Shown one piece after another: positions 1 through 9,900 of a stretch of 64,000 bases of DNA. The translations under genes were made by a program, and so were the position numbers. This DNA is from Aquisphaera giovannonii (lineage in GTDB: Bacteria > Planctomycetota > Planctomycetia > Isosphaerales > Isosphaeraceae): assembly GCF_008087625.1 (NCBI RefSeq), contig NZ_CP042997.1, positions 2,914,001 to 2,978,000 of the forward strand, given 5' to 3'. How positions within the stretch are numbered: the stretch's first letter is position 1; each line of letters opens with the position of its first letter. Under the pieces are notes generated by a model. The model was given only the letters and a program-made list of their open reading frames with translations. It was not told the origin of the DNA and made no database searches.

Positions 1-413
1 TCGCCAGCTTCGCGAAGATCCCCGCCGACATCACGCCGGACGAGTGGCTGAGCGACGAGACGGTCGTCAAGCACCCCGGGAGCGAGCCCTTCCAGAAGGA
101 ATGCGGCAAGTGCCACGTGATCGACGGCTACACCGAGGGGGGCGTCCGGGACAGCCCCCGGCTGTTCGCGTGGGGCTCGCCCCAATGGACCGAGCGGATG
201 ATCCGCAAGCCCGGCGCGCCGGACCTCTACGGGTATCTGGATCCCCAGTTCCAGATGCCGGCCTTCGGCCGCGACCAGCTCACCGAGGACGACCTGAAGG
301 CGATGATCCGCTACCTCCGCGGCGACTATCCGATGCCGATGGACAGGAGCTCGAAGGCGGCCTCCCCGGAGGCGGCCGGCAACGTCCCCGCGGCGGCCGG
401 CCACCTGCCCTGA
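1..413 (+). CDS. c-type cytochrome domain protein, 3' end only
   Basis: The reading frame is already open at the window edge, so this is the C-terminal part of a longer protein. It carries a haem-attachment motif CGKCH at 102-116 and, about 45 residues later, a Gln-Met-Pro stretch that fits the axial methionine of a class I cytochrome c. The tail after the helical end (LKAMIRYLRG) is Ala/Pro-rich and ends at TGA 411-413. The fold implies electron transfer outside the cytoplasmic membrane. In planctomycetes such domains often end quinol:cytochrome c reductase or oxidase subunits, but the missing N-terminus prevents a choice. Confidence 0.8.
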   Translation, partial: ASFAKIPADITPDEWLSDETVVKHPGSEPFQKECGKCHVIDGYTEGGVRDSPRLFAWGSPQWTERMIRKPGAPDLYGYLDPQFQMPAFGRDQLTEDDLKAMIRYLRGDYPMPMDRSSKAASPEAAGNVPAAAGHLP

Positions 414-897
414 TCGCCGGAAGGGCGCCCCGGGCCCCCGCGGCGCTCCCGCGGCTTCCCACATTGCATCCGCGTCGGGCGCCCGATCATGGGGCCGTGT
501 TTGTTTGAACAGCATCGCAAACACGGCCGGCCATTCGGTTTCGTAACCCCTCCTTCCCGTCGCCTCCGCGCATCGAAAAACGGCCGAAATTGCGCCGCTT
601 TCCCTGGAATTTCCTTGAAGGTGCGGATCGCGAAAGAGTAGACTCCCCGACGTCATGAGCGGACCTGAGATCCATCCTAACGAGTCATGATCAGGAATGG
701 ATTGAAGGCCAAGTGATCCCGCCTGGCGACCGTCTCCGCCCGATGCAGGGGCGGCGGGAGCCGTGGCCCCCGAGCCCTGCGGCCGGGCGGCCACGATGTG
801 AGCGTGTCTCGGGCCCCGCGGCCCCTCGCGAAGGGGGGCCCACGGCGCCGCTACGAACGGATTTCGCAGAGACCAACCCACGGAAAGGACGCCCACG
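414..897. other. intergenic region with hairpin and weak promoter-like boxes
   Basis: No convincing gene lies here; open frames on both strands have skewed Arg/Pro-rich composition typical of GC-rich shadows. The stretch holds the perfect hairpin at 493-528 and a weak promoter-like pair (TTGAAG 615-620, 18-base spacer, TAGACT 639-644) that could serve the gene at 898, leaving a leader of roughly 250 bases. Confidence 0.4.
493..528 (+). terminator. perfect 11-bp hairpin after the cytochrome gene
   Basis: GGCCGTGTTTG (493-503) and CAAACACGGCC (518-528) are exact reverse complements around a 14-base loop. No T-run follows, so it is a non-canonical terminator or an RNA processing/stability element downstream of the cytochrome gene. 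Confidence 0.45.
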
Positions 898-1650
898 ATG
901 TCTCATCGCCCCCTCATCGGGATCAACACCGACCTGCGCGTTTCCGCGAAGGGCCGCACCGCCTGCAGCGTCATCCCCAGCGGCTACTACGAGGCGCTGC
1001 TCACCGCCAACGCCCTGCCGGTGATGATCCCGCCCTTGATCCGCGAGAGCGAGCTGATGCCGATCCTGGAGAAGCTCGACGGCGTGGTCCTGACCGGCGG
1101 GGACGACCTGGACCCTCGCAAGATGGGCCTCTCCCCGCACCCGTCGGTGAAGATGATCCCCGAGCGCCGGGAGCTGGCCGACCGGCTCCTCTGCAAGCTC
1201 GTCCAGCAGCAGAAGATCCCGACCCTGGGGATCGGTCTGGGGATGCAGGAGTTGAACGTCGTCTGCGGCGGCGGCCTGTTCGTGCACCTGCCGGAGGACC
1301 TGCCCCGGTGCATCCCCCACTACGACCCGCACGGCGGGGCGCACCGGCACACGGTCGTGATGCAGCCCAAGACCCGCCTCGCCGAGATCTACGGGCCGGG
1401 CGAGATCCGCGTCAACAGCTACCACCACCAGGGCATCCGCAAGCTGGCCCCCAACTTCCGCACCGCGGCGATCGCCCCGGACGGCCTGATCGAGGCCTAC
1501 GAGGGCAAGGAGCCGGGCTGGTGGGTGGTCGGCGTGCAGTGGCACCCCGAGAACGAGGGCCACATCTCGCTGGACATGCAGCTCATCGAGGCGTTCGTCG
1601 CCGCGGCCGCTAAGGCCACCGCCGCGCCGGTGCTGGCGAAGGTCGGCTGA
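898..1650 (+). CDS. peptidase C26 (glutamine amidotransferase-like) protein lacking the catalytic Cys
   Basis: The 250-residue protein has the length and layout of the gamma-glutamyl-GABA hydrolase (PuuD-like) branch of class I glutamine amidotransferases: LTGGDDLDP near residue 65, SYHHQGI near 175, and a C-terminal WHPE (His216, Glu218). The nucleophile elbow, normally GICxGxQ, reads GIGLGMQ: codon 113 at 1234-1236 is GGT, so the catalytic cysteine is glycine. His and Glu of the triad remain. The family removes gamma-glutamyl groups; this copy should be unable to do so by the usual route and may be a binding protein, or the change could be a sequencing error. It starts at an ATG closely preceded by an A/G-rich stretch and stands alone between longer gaps. 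Confidence 0.85.
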   Translation: MSHRPLIGINTDLRVSAKGRTACSVIPSGYYEALLTANALPVMIPPLIRESELMPILEKLDGVVLTGGDDLDPRKMGLSPHPSVKMIPERRELADRLLCKLVQQQKIPTLGIGLGMQELNVVCGGGLFVHLPEDLPRCIPHYDPHGGAHRHTVVMQPKTRLAEIYGPGEIRVNSYHHQGIRKLAPNFRTAAIAPDGLIEAYEGKEPGWWVVGVQWHPENEGHISLDMQLIEAFVAAAAKATAAPVLAKVG

Positions 1651-1819
1651 CGCGTCGCGACTCGCGCCGGCCTCGCGGCCCGATGGCGAACGCCTGTTGG
1701 AGCGGGAGGCCACGCGGACTATGATGAGATTGCCCGGCAACAGGCCGGCGATCCGAGCAGTCCGCGGAGCCGCCTCGATGATGTCAAAGGGACGCCGCCA
1801 CCCGGCCTTCCGAACCGCC

Positions 1820-2929
1820 ATGCCCCCCGAACGCATGCGACGGTCCGCTTTCATCCTGCTGCCCCTCATCCTGGTCCCGGCGTCCGGCTGCGGCTCGACG
1901 GCGCAGGGCCAGTCGGGCTCACCGCGGGATGGGGCCGCTGCTTCCGGCGCGATCCACGCCCTGGCGAGGCTCGAGCCAGCCTCCGGGCTCATCACGGTCG
2001 GGGCCCGTCCCGGGTCGCGCATCGAGTCCGTCCTCGTTCGTCAGGACGACAAGGTCGAGGCGGGCCAGCTCCTGGCCGTCCTCGAGGGTAATGCCCAGGC
2101 GAAGGCGCAGCTCGCGGTCGCCGAGGCCGCGAAGGCCAAGGCGGAGCACCAACGGGCCGCGGAGAAGCGAAGGCTCGCGCTCGAGCGAGAGCGTGAGGAC
2201 GCCGAGCAAAAGGTCCGCGGCGGCATGGCCCCCCGCCTGCTGGCTTCCCAGGCGATCTTCGACGACCTGAGCAACCAGTTCAAGCAGCTCCAGTCCACCC
2301 TCCAGGGCAGGGAGAAGTTCGACCTCACGCGTGGCTACCTCGAAACGGAAGCTCGATTCCTCCGGGATTCCATCGAGGTCCGCTCGCTCCAGGCCACCCA
2401 GGGGCTCATTAAGAACAAGCGTGCCCTGGAGGACCAGCAGCTCGACGGCCCGAGCCCGGACCTCGTCCTGCTCGATCGCCAGATCGACCTGGCCCGCGCG
2501 GGGCTGGCGATGACCGAGGTCCATGCCCCCTCGGCCGGGCGGGTGCTGGAGATCGTTGCCCGTCCCGGCGAGCTTTCGAGCGGCCCCCTCCTGCTGATGG
2601 GCGACCTGTCCGCCATGAGCGCGACCGCGGAGGTCTTCCAGTCGGACATCCCCCGACTGAAGGTCGGGGATGCGGCGACGGTCCGGGTGCTCGACCGTCC
2701 GACCGCGGGTAAGGTCTCGCGGATCGGGTCCGTGGTCGCGAGGAACCTGATCAATCCGGTGGACCCGCGGGCGCTCCAGGATCGCCGTGTGATCAAGGTG
2801 CAGGTCGCGCTCGACGATCCCGCGTTCGCCGCCCGGTTCGTGAACATGGAGGTTGAGGTGTCGATCCGCCCCGGCGATGCGATCGCCGGTGCCGGCGCGT
2901 CCATGCCCGAGAGGAAACCGGGCTCATGA
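1820..2929 (+). CDS. HlyD/DevB-type periplasmic adaptor (membrane fusion) lipoprotein of an ABC exporter
   Basis: This is the periplasmic adaptor of the exporter encoded by the next three genes. The N-terminus has a lipoprotein signal (hydrophobic run ending PASGC, Cys about 24). A first half-lipoyl segment (VRQDDKVEAGQLLAVLEG) is followed by a long Ala/Glu/Lys/Arg coiled coil and a second half-lipoyl segment (VHAPSAGRVLEI), then a beta-barrel part with a VGDAATVRV motif. The frame is open back to 1697, but the upstream residues are Arg-rich and do not resemble an adaptor; ATG at 1820 or 1835 places the signal sequence at the start. It overlaps the following permease gene by four bases, so the genes are translationally coupled. 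Confidence 0.85.
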   Translation: MPPERMRRSAFILLPLILVPASGCGSTAQGQSGSPRDGAAASGAIHALARLEPASGLITVGARPGSRIESVLVRQDDKVEAGQLLAVLEGNAQAKAQLAVAEAAKAKAEHQRAAEKRRLALEREREDAEQKVRGGMAPRLLASQAIFDDLSNQFKQLQSTLQGREKFDLTRGYLETEARFLRDSIEVRSLQATQGLIKNKRALEDQQLDGPSPDLVLLDRQIDLARAGLAMTEVHAPSAGRVLEIVARPGELSSGPLLLMGDLSAMSATAEVFQSDIPRLKVGDAATVRVLDRPTAGKVSRIGSVVARNLINPVDPRALQDRRVIKVQVALDDPAFAARFVNMEVEVSIRPGDAIAGAGASMPERKPGS

Positions 2930-4245
2930 GCCCCTCGGGCGTAGCGGCGGCCGCGGGCGTCGCCGCATCTCGGACCGGGCGACGCGGCCTCCCGTGGCGG
3001 ACGCCCCCGCTGGCGCTCCGCAACGTCGTCCACGGGGGACGGCGGTCGCTCGCGGCGATCTCCGGGGTCGCCTTCTCGCTCACCATGGTGCTGCTCCAGC
3101 TCGGCTTCCTGGAGGCCGTCCGCATCACGGCCCGGAACAACTACGAGCTCCTCGACTTCGACGTCATCCTCCTCTCGCCCTACTACGAGCAGTTCTACGC
3201 CGCGGGCTTCATACCGCTGGAACGCCTCACGGAGGCCCGGTCCGTACCCGGCGTCGTCTCCGCCGCGCCCCTCTATGCGACGTTCCGACTCTGGCGGTGC
3301 CCGGCCGTCCCCGTGGACGACGACCCGGGGCCCTCGCCCCCGGCGACGGACCTCTCGCCGAGGCCTTCGGCCGCCTCGCTGGGGCGATGGTTCCTGGGCG
3401 GAGGCGTCTCCCGCCCGCTCCAGAGGAGGGAGCTGTTCGTGCTTGGCATTGACCTGGGCCGGAACCCGTTCGTCGGCGTCGTCCGCGATCGCATCGAGGC
3501 CGCCTCCTCCCTGATGCGGCTCCCGGGGAGGGTCCTGCTCAATGAAGAGTCGCACCCGGATTTCGGCTGGCAGCTCCGCGACCGCGTTCAGCACTGGGAG
3601 CTCGGCGGGAGCGAGGTGAAGCTGGCCGGCGGGTTCCCCATGCTCCGCGGATTCGCGGCCGATTCCACGGTCATCTGCGACGACACCAACTTCGCCGCCC
3701 TCTGCCGCCTGCCGTCGGGCCGGCCGTGCTTCGGGCTCCTGAAGGTCGAGCCCGGCTCGTGTGCCGAGGCGGTCTCGCGGCTCCGTGAAGCTTTGCCGGG
3801 GGACGTCCAGGTGCTCGGCCGGGATGAGATCCTGGTCCGCGAGACGGATCACTGGGTGAACCAGACCTCGACGGGGCAGCTCTTCGCGTTCGGCGTGCTG
3901 ATCGCCATGATCGTGGCCGCCGTCGTCGTCTACCAGGTGCTCTCCAACGACGTCCGCGAGCACCTGCCGGAGTACGCCACGCTGAAGGCGATGGGCTATT
4001 CGCTGCCCAGGCTGTACCGGGTCGTCGTCGAGCAGGCGCTGCTGTACATGATCGTGGCCTATCTGGTGGCGGTGATCCTCGCCATCGTCGTCTACCGCGC
4101 GACCGAGGCACTCGCCGGGATACCGATGCGACTGACCCCTCAGAGCCTGGCGATCACGCTCGGCCTGGCGATCGTGGTGGGCCTCCTCTCCGGCGGACTC
4201 TCGGTCTCCAAGCTCAGGACGGTCCAGCCGGCGGACCTCTTCTGA
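2926..4245 (+). CDS. ABC exporter permease, FtsX/MacB/DevC type (first)
   Basis: The 439-residue protein has the MacB/FtsX topology: one membrane helix near residues 45-65, a large extracytoplasmic domain of about 270 residues, then three helices at the C-terminus (FAFGVLIAMIVAAVVVY, YMIVAYLVAVILAIVVY, LAITLGLAIVVGLL). The coupling segment LPEYATLKAMGYS after the second helix is typical of DevC-like permeases that contact the ATPase. ATG overlaps the adaptor stop as ATGA. It shares this layout with the next gene but is divergent in sequence, so the exporter is probably a heterodimer. The substrate is unknown; the DevABC family exports glycolipids or peptides. Confidence 0.85.
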   Translation: MSPSGVAAAAGVAASRTGRRGLPWRTPPLALRNVVHGGRRSLAAISGVAFSLTMVLLQLGFLEAVRITARNNYELLDFDVILLSPYYEQFYAAGFIPLERLTEARSVPGVVSAAPLYATFRLWRCPAVPVDDDPGPSPPATDLSPRPSAASLGRWFLGGGVSRPLQRRELFVLGIDLGRNPFVGVVRDRIEAASSLMRLPGRVLLNEESHPDFGWQLRDRVQHWELGGSEVKLAGGFPMLRGFAADSTVICDDTNFAALCRLPSGRPCFGLLKVEPGSCAEAVSRLREALPGDVQVLGRDEILVRETDHWVNQTSTGQLFAFGVLIAMIVAAVVVYQVLSNDVREHLPEYATLKAMGYSLPRLYRVVVEQALLYMIVAYLVAVILAIVVYRATEALAGIPMRLTPQSLAITLGLAIVVGLLSGGLSVSKLRTVQPADLF

Positions 4246-4280
4246 AACCTCCCTCATGCGGCCCGGTGCCGAGACGCCCA

Positions 4281-5450
4281 ATGCAACCCGGTGCGACCAT
4301 CCCCATCTCGTGGAGGAACCTGACGGAGAACCGGCGCAGGCTCATGGCGTCGCTCGCCGGCACCGCGTTCGCGGTCACCCTGATGTTCATGGAGAACGGC
4401 TTCCGGCACGCGATGCTCGACAGCATGGTCAATGTGATCGAGCGGCTGGATGGCCAGGTCGTGATCGTCAGCCGGACGCTCTACACGCTCGCGGTGCCCT
4501 ACAACTTCCCCTATCGCAGGCTGCTCCAGGCGAAGGAATTCCCGGAGGTGGAGGCGGCCAGCCCGTTCTATATCGTGACCCGGTCGGGCTTCTGGAGGAA
4601 CCCCGCGGATTCGGGCCTCAGTCGCATCACCGTCATCGGCGTGCGGCTCGACGCCGACGACCTGAACCTGGGCGAGCTGAAGGCGAACAGGGACGCGCTG
4701 GGCGAGCCCGATACGGCGATCGCGGATGCCCTCTCGCGGAGTGCCAGCTTCGGGACGTTCGAGGCGGGCCAGGTGTCGGAGCTCTCCGGCCACAGGCTGA
4801 AGATCGTCGGGACGTTCCGGCTGGGGATCAATTCCCAGTCGAACGGCAACCTGATCATGAGCGAGCGGAATCTGCTGCGGCTGTTCCCGGAGCTGGCCGG
4901 GCCGACGGAGGCCGAGAACGCGGTGACGATCGGGCTGCTCAGCCTCCGCCCCGGGACGGACGCCGCCGCCCTCGTCGGCCGATTGCAGGCGTCGCTCCCC
5001 GCGGACGTCCGGGTGCTCACGCTCGGCGACTTCATCGCCCGGGAGCGCGACTTCTGGGACAAGGTCGCACCCATCGGCACCATCTTCTACATCGGGGTCG
5101 TGATGGGCTTCATCGTCGGATGCGTGATCTGCTACCAGGTCCTCTTCTCGGACATCAGCGACCGGCTGGGCGAATTCGCCACGCTCAAGGCGATGGGGTA
5201 TTCGAACTCCCGCCTCGTCCGGATCGTCGTCATGCAGGGGCTCTACCTGGCGCTGATGGGATTCGCGGCCGGCCTGGCGGTGAGCATCGCCCTCTTCGCG
5301 GTCGTCCACGAGGCCACGGGGCTGCCCATGGACCTGTCCCGGAACAATCCGCTCGCGATCCTGGCCCTGACCGTCTTCATGTGCGTCGCCTCCGGCGCCT
5401 TCGCCGCGCGGAGGCTCCTCTCGGTGGACCCGGCGCAGCTCTTCGCATGA
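4281..5450 (+). CDS. ABC exporter permease, FtsX/MacB/DevC type (second)
   Basis: Second permease of the exporter, about 390 residues, with an N-terminal helix, an extracytoplasmic domain and three C-terminal helices (IFYIGVVMGFIVGCVICYQ, YLALMGFAAGLAVSIALF, LAILALTVFMCVAS). It has the same cytoplasmic coupling motif as its neighbour (GEFATLKAMGYS). A GTG at 4266 is an alternative start in the same frame; ATG at 4281 was chosen because neither has a clear Shine-Dalgarno and the conserved part begins after it. The gene is followed after three bases by the ATPase gene, so adaptor, two permeases and ATPase form one operon. Confidence 0.85.
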   Translation: MQPGATIPISWRNLTENRRRLMASLAGTAFAVTLMFMENGFRHAMLDSMVNVIERLDGQVVIVSRTLYTLAVPYNFPYRRLLQAKEFPEVEAASPFYIVTRSGFWRNPADSGLSRITVIGVRLDADDLNLGELKANRDALGEPDTAIADALSRSASFGTFEAGQVSELSGHRLKIVGTFRLGINSQSNGNLIMSERNLLRLFPELAGPTEAENAVTIGLLSLRPGTDAAALVGRLQASLPADVRVLTLGDFIARERDFWDKVAPIGTIFYIGVVMGFIVGCVICYQVLFSDISDRLGEFATLKAMGYSNSRLVRIVVMQGLYLALMGFAAGLAVSIALFAVVHEATGLPMDLSRNNPLAILALTVFMCVASGAFAARRLLSVDPAQLFA

Positions 5451-5453
5451 GGG

Positions 5454-6650
5454 TTGAACACGTTGGCAAGCGTCACGACCGACACCGGCGCGTACTCCTC
5501 GCTGACCTCGATCGCCGTCAAGCAGCCGGCGAGGCCGGACGTGGTAATCCGCGTCCAGGGCGTCAATTACGCGTACGGCTCCGGCGAGACCAGGACGCAG
5601 GTGCTGTTCGACAACGACCTGGAGATCAGCCGGGGCGAGGTCGTGATCATGACGGGGCCCTCGGGCTCCGGCAAGTCGACCCTGCTGACGCTGATCGGCG
5701 CCCTCCGGAGGATGCAGGAGGGGCGGCTCGAGGTCCTCGGCAAGGACCTGACGGAGGCCGGCGAGGCGGAGCAGGTCGAGCTGCGCAAGGACATCGGGTT
5801 CATCTTCCAGCAGCACAACCTGTTCAGCTCGCTCTCGGCCATCGAGAACGTCCGGATGGCCACCGCCCTGCGGCCGGCGGGAGTGCGCGAGATGAATGAA
5901 CGCGCCGCGGAGATGCTCGGCCGCCTCGGGCTGTCGGCGCGGCTGGACCACCTCCCGAGCTCCCTGTCCGGGGGCCAGAAGCAGCGCGTGGCGATCGCGA
6001 GGGCCCTGGTGAATCACCCCTCGCTGGTGCTGGCCGATGAGCCGACGGCCTCGCTGGACGCCGAGTCCGGGAAGACGGTGCTCGACCTGCTCCGCGGCAT
6101 GGCGGACGGCCCGGACCGGACGACGGTGCTGCTCGTGACGCATGATCAGCGCGTCATCGACCACGCCGACCGCATCGTCAACATGGTCGGCGGGCGGATC
6201 GTCACCAACTCGCTGACCCGGATCGCCGTGCGAATCGTCCGGGCCCTGGCGGCCCAGGAGTCGCTCCGCGGCCTCGGCGAGGCGACGCTCTCTCGCCTGG
6301 CCAGCTTCATGACCGTCGAGAACCGTCCGGCCGGCGACACGATCGTCCGGGAGGGGGCCGACGGGGACAGGTTCTTCGCCATCGGCTCCGGCATCGCCGA
6401 CGCGTACATCAACGGCGAGTTCGACGAAGAATTGTGCTTCGGCGAGGGCTTCGGCATCATCACCGCGTACTTCAATCGGCCCAATCGACGCACCGTCATC
6501 TCCCGGACCGACATGGAGCTCTACGTCCTCTCGAAGGACGACTTCTTCGAAGCCCTCAAGCTGGACACGAGCTTCGAGAATCGCGTGCGGGCGACGTTGA
6601 TGTCCAATCCCTGGTTCCAGGACGCGTCCCCCGGGGCCGCGGGGTCGTGA
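5454..6650 (+). CDS. ABC exporter ATPase fused to a C-terminal cyclic-nucleotide-binding domain
   Basis: Residues 30-250 are a LolD/DevA-type ABC ATPase: Walker A GPSGSGKS (68-75), Q-loop FIFQQH (117-121), signature LSGGQ (171-175), Walker B LVLADEP (191-197) and switch His230. Residues about 265-385 look like a Crp-type cyclic-nucleotide-binding domain: GEATLSRLASFMTVE, then RPAGDTIVREGADGDRFFAIGSG, and a phosphate-binding-cassette-like FGEGF...RRT in which the usual R-x-A is RRT. The start is TTG at 5454, directly after the permease stop; no ATG fits. Family knowledge says DevA-type ATPases are normally single-domain, so ligand-gated export is an inference from the fusion. Confidence 0.88.
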   Translation: MNTLASVTTDTGAYSSLTSIAVKQPARPDVVIRVQGVNYAYGSGETRTQVLFDNDLEISRGEVVIMTGPSGSGKSTLLTLIGALRRMQEGRLEVLGKDLTEAGEAEQVELRKDIGFIFQQHNLFSSLSAIENVRMATALRPAGVREMNERAAEMLGRLGLSARLDHLPSSLSGGQKQRVAIARALVNHPSLVLADEPTASLDAESGKTVLDLLRGMADGPDRTTVLLVTHDQRVIDHADRIVNMVGGRIVTNSLTRIAVRIVRALAAQESLRGLGEATLSRLASFMTVENRPAGDTIVREGADGDRFFAIGSGIADAYINGEFDEELCFGEGFGIITAYFNRPNRRTVISRTDMELYVLSKDDFFEALKLDTSFENRVRATLMSNPWFQDASPGAAGS

Positions 6651-6779
6651 GACGACGCCGGGCCGTCCCGCGGACTCCGTCGGCCCTTGGACGTTGAGGA
6701 ACCTCGACGCGTCCCGGGGGGAGCGGCCCGCGATCGCCGTTTGCGGCGTGAAAACGATGGTCGATCGGGCCGGTTCGGC

Positions 6780-6785
6780 TATAAT
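6780..6785 (+). promoter_or_regulatory. candidate -10 box TATAAT
   Basis: A perfect TATAAT stands in the 299-base gap between the exporter operon and the chemotaxis-type kinase gene, with start of transcription expected near 6791. No good -35 is found 16-18 bases upstream, so this is weak evidence. The rest of the gap shows no gene. Confidence 0.3.
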
Positions 6786-6949
6786 TCAACCTATCGGCGT
6801 GGAAGGCCCCCGACGTAGTGCGTCGCAGGGGCCATGCCAGGGTGACCGGGTCGCGTGTCCAGTTGCAGCCGGTGTAGGATGGGCGATCCAGCCCAGATTT
6901 TCGCTCTGTTGCCCGGATCCCGCGTCTGGGATGGTCCCGCGAGGCATTC

Positions 6950-9900
6950 ATGTCCGACCCCAGCCGCGACCTCGAGGACAAAGCCGGTCCCAGGAGTGCG
7001 CGCACGCCGTCCCTCGTGGTCGGCATCGGCGTGGCGAGGGGAGGCGAGGACGCTCTCACCGCCCTGTTCCGGGTCAAGCCGCGTCATACCGGCCTGGCCT
7101 TCGTGGTCGTCCTGCCCGACGACACAGCGCTCGACATCGACGCCCGGGGCCTGTCCGGATTGACCGGACTGCCGGCGTTCGAGGCGCGCGACGGCGACCT
7201 GCTCCGGGCGGACCACGCGTATCTGGCCAGGCCGGGGTCTTCCCTGGGCATCCGTGACGGGGCCTTCGAGGTCAACTCCCCGGGCCCCGAGGACGGCGAG
7301 CGGGCGATCGACGTGTTCTTCCAGTCCCTGGCCGAGGACAGGCAGGCGGGGGCCATCGGCATCATGCTGGCCGGCGACAGCCCCGACGGAACGCTCGGCC
7401 TGAAGGCGATCAGCGACGCGGGAGGCCTGACGCTCGTCGAAGATGTCGGAAGCGCCGCATTCGACGGCAGGCCGCGGAGCGAGGTCAACCTCGGCATGGC
7501 GGACCGCGCCTTGCCGCCGGAGCGGATGATCCCGGAGGTCCTGGCGTACGCGGAGCACTTGCAGTCGTTGCTCGTCGGGGACCAGGGCGGCGTCGTGGAG
7601 GACCAGATCGGCGGCCACCTCGGCGAGATCTGCGACCTCCTGGAGGAGCGCACCGGGCATAACTTCAAGCATTACAGGACGAGCACGCTGGCGCGTCGGA
7701 TCGGCCGGAAGATGCAGGTCCACCGGATCGAGTCCGCCGCCGACTACCTCGATAGGTTGGAGAGGGACCCGGACGAGGTGCAGGACCTGTTCAGGGAGCT
7801 GCTCATCGGGGTCACGTGCTTCTTCCGGGATCCCGACTCGTTCGACCGCCTGCAGGCGGCCGTCATCGCCCCGCTCCTCAAGGACCGAGGTCCCGACGAC
7901 CCGGTGCGCGTCTGGGTCCCCGGGTGCGCGACGGGCGAGGAGGCCTATACGCTCGCGATCCTCTTCCGCGAGGAGCTGGAGCGTTGTGCCAACCCGATAC
8001 CGGTCCAGATCTTCGCGACCGACATCAACGCCAGCGCCGTCGCGAGGGCGAGGAGGGGGAATTACCCCGCATCGATCGCCGATGATCTGACGCCGGACCG
8101 ACTGAAGCGCTTCTTCGAGCCGGCCGGCCGGGGATTCGCCGCCGCGCGCGAGATCCGCGACCTCTGCGTGTTCTCCCAGCACAACCTGATCCGCGATCCT
8201 CCTTTCTCCCGCCTCGACCTGATCTCGTGCAGGAACCTGCTGATCTACCTGGGCCTTCACCTGCAGAAGAAGCTGTTCCCGCTCTTCCACTTCGCCCTGC
8301 GGCCGGGCGGATTCCTCTTCCTGGGCCCTGCGGAAGGGCTGGCGAGCCACGAGGAGCTCTTCAAGGCCGTCGATCCCAAGGCCCGCATCTCTCGCAGATT
8401 GGACACCGCCGTCCGCTCCCCGGCCGGCCCGCCCGTGCCGGAAGGGTCTCGCACGCCCTCACGCGTTCCCGAGGGCACCGCCGGGCCCGCCACGCACGAC
8501 CTGCCGCTCCTGATGCAGCGGATCGTGCTCGACGAGTTCGCGCCCCGATCCCTCGTGGTCCGCGAGGACGGCCAGATCCTCTGCACCTCGTCGGGGGTGG
8601 AGAGGTATCTCGGGATCGCCGAGGGGATCTTCCAGAACGACGTCGTCAAGCTGGCGAGGAGCGGCCTCCGGCTCGCGATCCGCTCCGCGCTGGCGGAGGC
8701 GGTCGCGTCGAGGAGGACGGTGAAGAACAAGGAGGCGGTCGTCCGCACTCCGGAGGGCGTCGAGCGGATCGGCCTGACGGTCCAGCCGATGCCCGAGCTC
8801 GGCGAGGCGGGCGGGCTCTTCCTGATCGTCTTCGACAACCTCGGCCTGCAGGCCGAGCCCGGGGAATCGGTCCTGGAAGGGGTGGGCGAGAAGGCCAACG
8901 CGCTGATCGAGCACCTCGAGCAGGAGCTCCGCAAGGCGCGTGGCGACCTCGAGCAGACGGTCCAGGACATCGAGGCCGCCAACGAGGAGCTCAAGTCGGC
9001 CAACGAGGAGCTCCTCTCGATGAACGAGGAGCTCCGGGCGGCGAACGAGGAGCTGGAGACGTCGCGGGAGCAGCTCCAGGTCAGCAATGAGGCCCTGACC
9101 CGCACCAACACCGACCTGGAGAACCTCCTCGCCAGCACCCGGATCGCCACGCTCTTCCTGGATCGCGAGGCGAGGATCCAGCGCTTCACCCCGGCGGTCG
9201 CGGACATCTACAATGTGATCCCCGGGGACGTCGGACGGTCCCTGTCCGACATCACGCATCGGGCGGCCTCCATGCCGCCGCTCCCCTCGATGGACGCGCT
9301 CGCCGCCGGGCCGGTCGAGGACGAGGTCCGCACGAGCGGCGGACGGTGGTTCATCCGTCGGGTCCACCCCTATCGCGACGCGGACGGCAACGCGAGCGGC
9401 CTCGTCGTGACCTTCGTGGACGTCAGCGATCTCAAGGAGGCCGAGGCGTCGGTCCGCGATCGTGAGGCCCGCCTGGCGCTGGCGCTCGACGCCGGCGGCA
9501 TGGCCACCTGGGAGTGGGACCTCGCCACGACGAGGCTGGAGTGGAGCGAGCACGTGTTCGCGCTGCTCGGCCTGCCCCCGGGGCGCGGGCCCGTCTACGC
9601 GGACGATTTCTACGCCCGGGTCCATCCCCAGGACGTGCCGGCCGTCCGCGCCGCATTCCTCTCGGCACTGGAATCCGGCAAGGAGTATTACCAGGACGAG
9701 TTCCGGATCGTGCGTCCCGACGGCTCCGAGCGATGGCTCGCCGGCAAGGGCAAGGTCTTCCGGGACGAGCTCGGGACGCCGGTCCGCATGCTCGGCGTCC
9801 ACTTCGACATCACCGACCGGAAGCGATTCGAGGACCGGCTCCGTCAGAGCGAGGCGCAGTTCCGCACCCTGGCCGACACGATCCCGCAGCTCGCCTGGAT

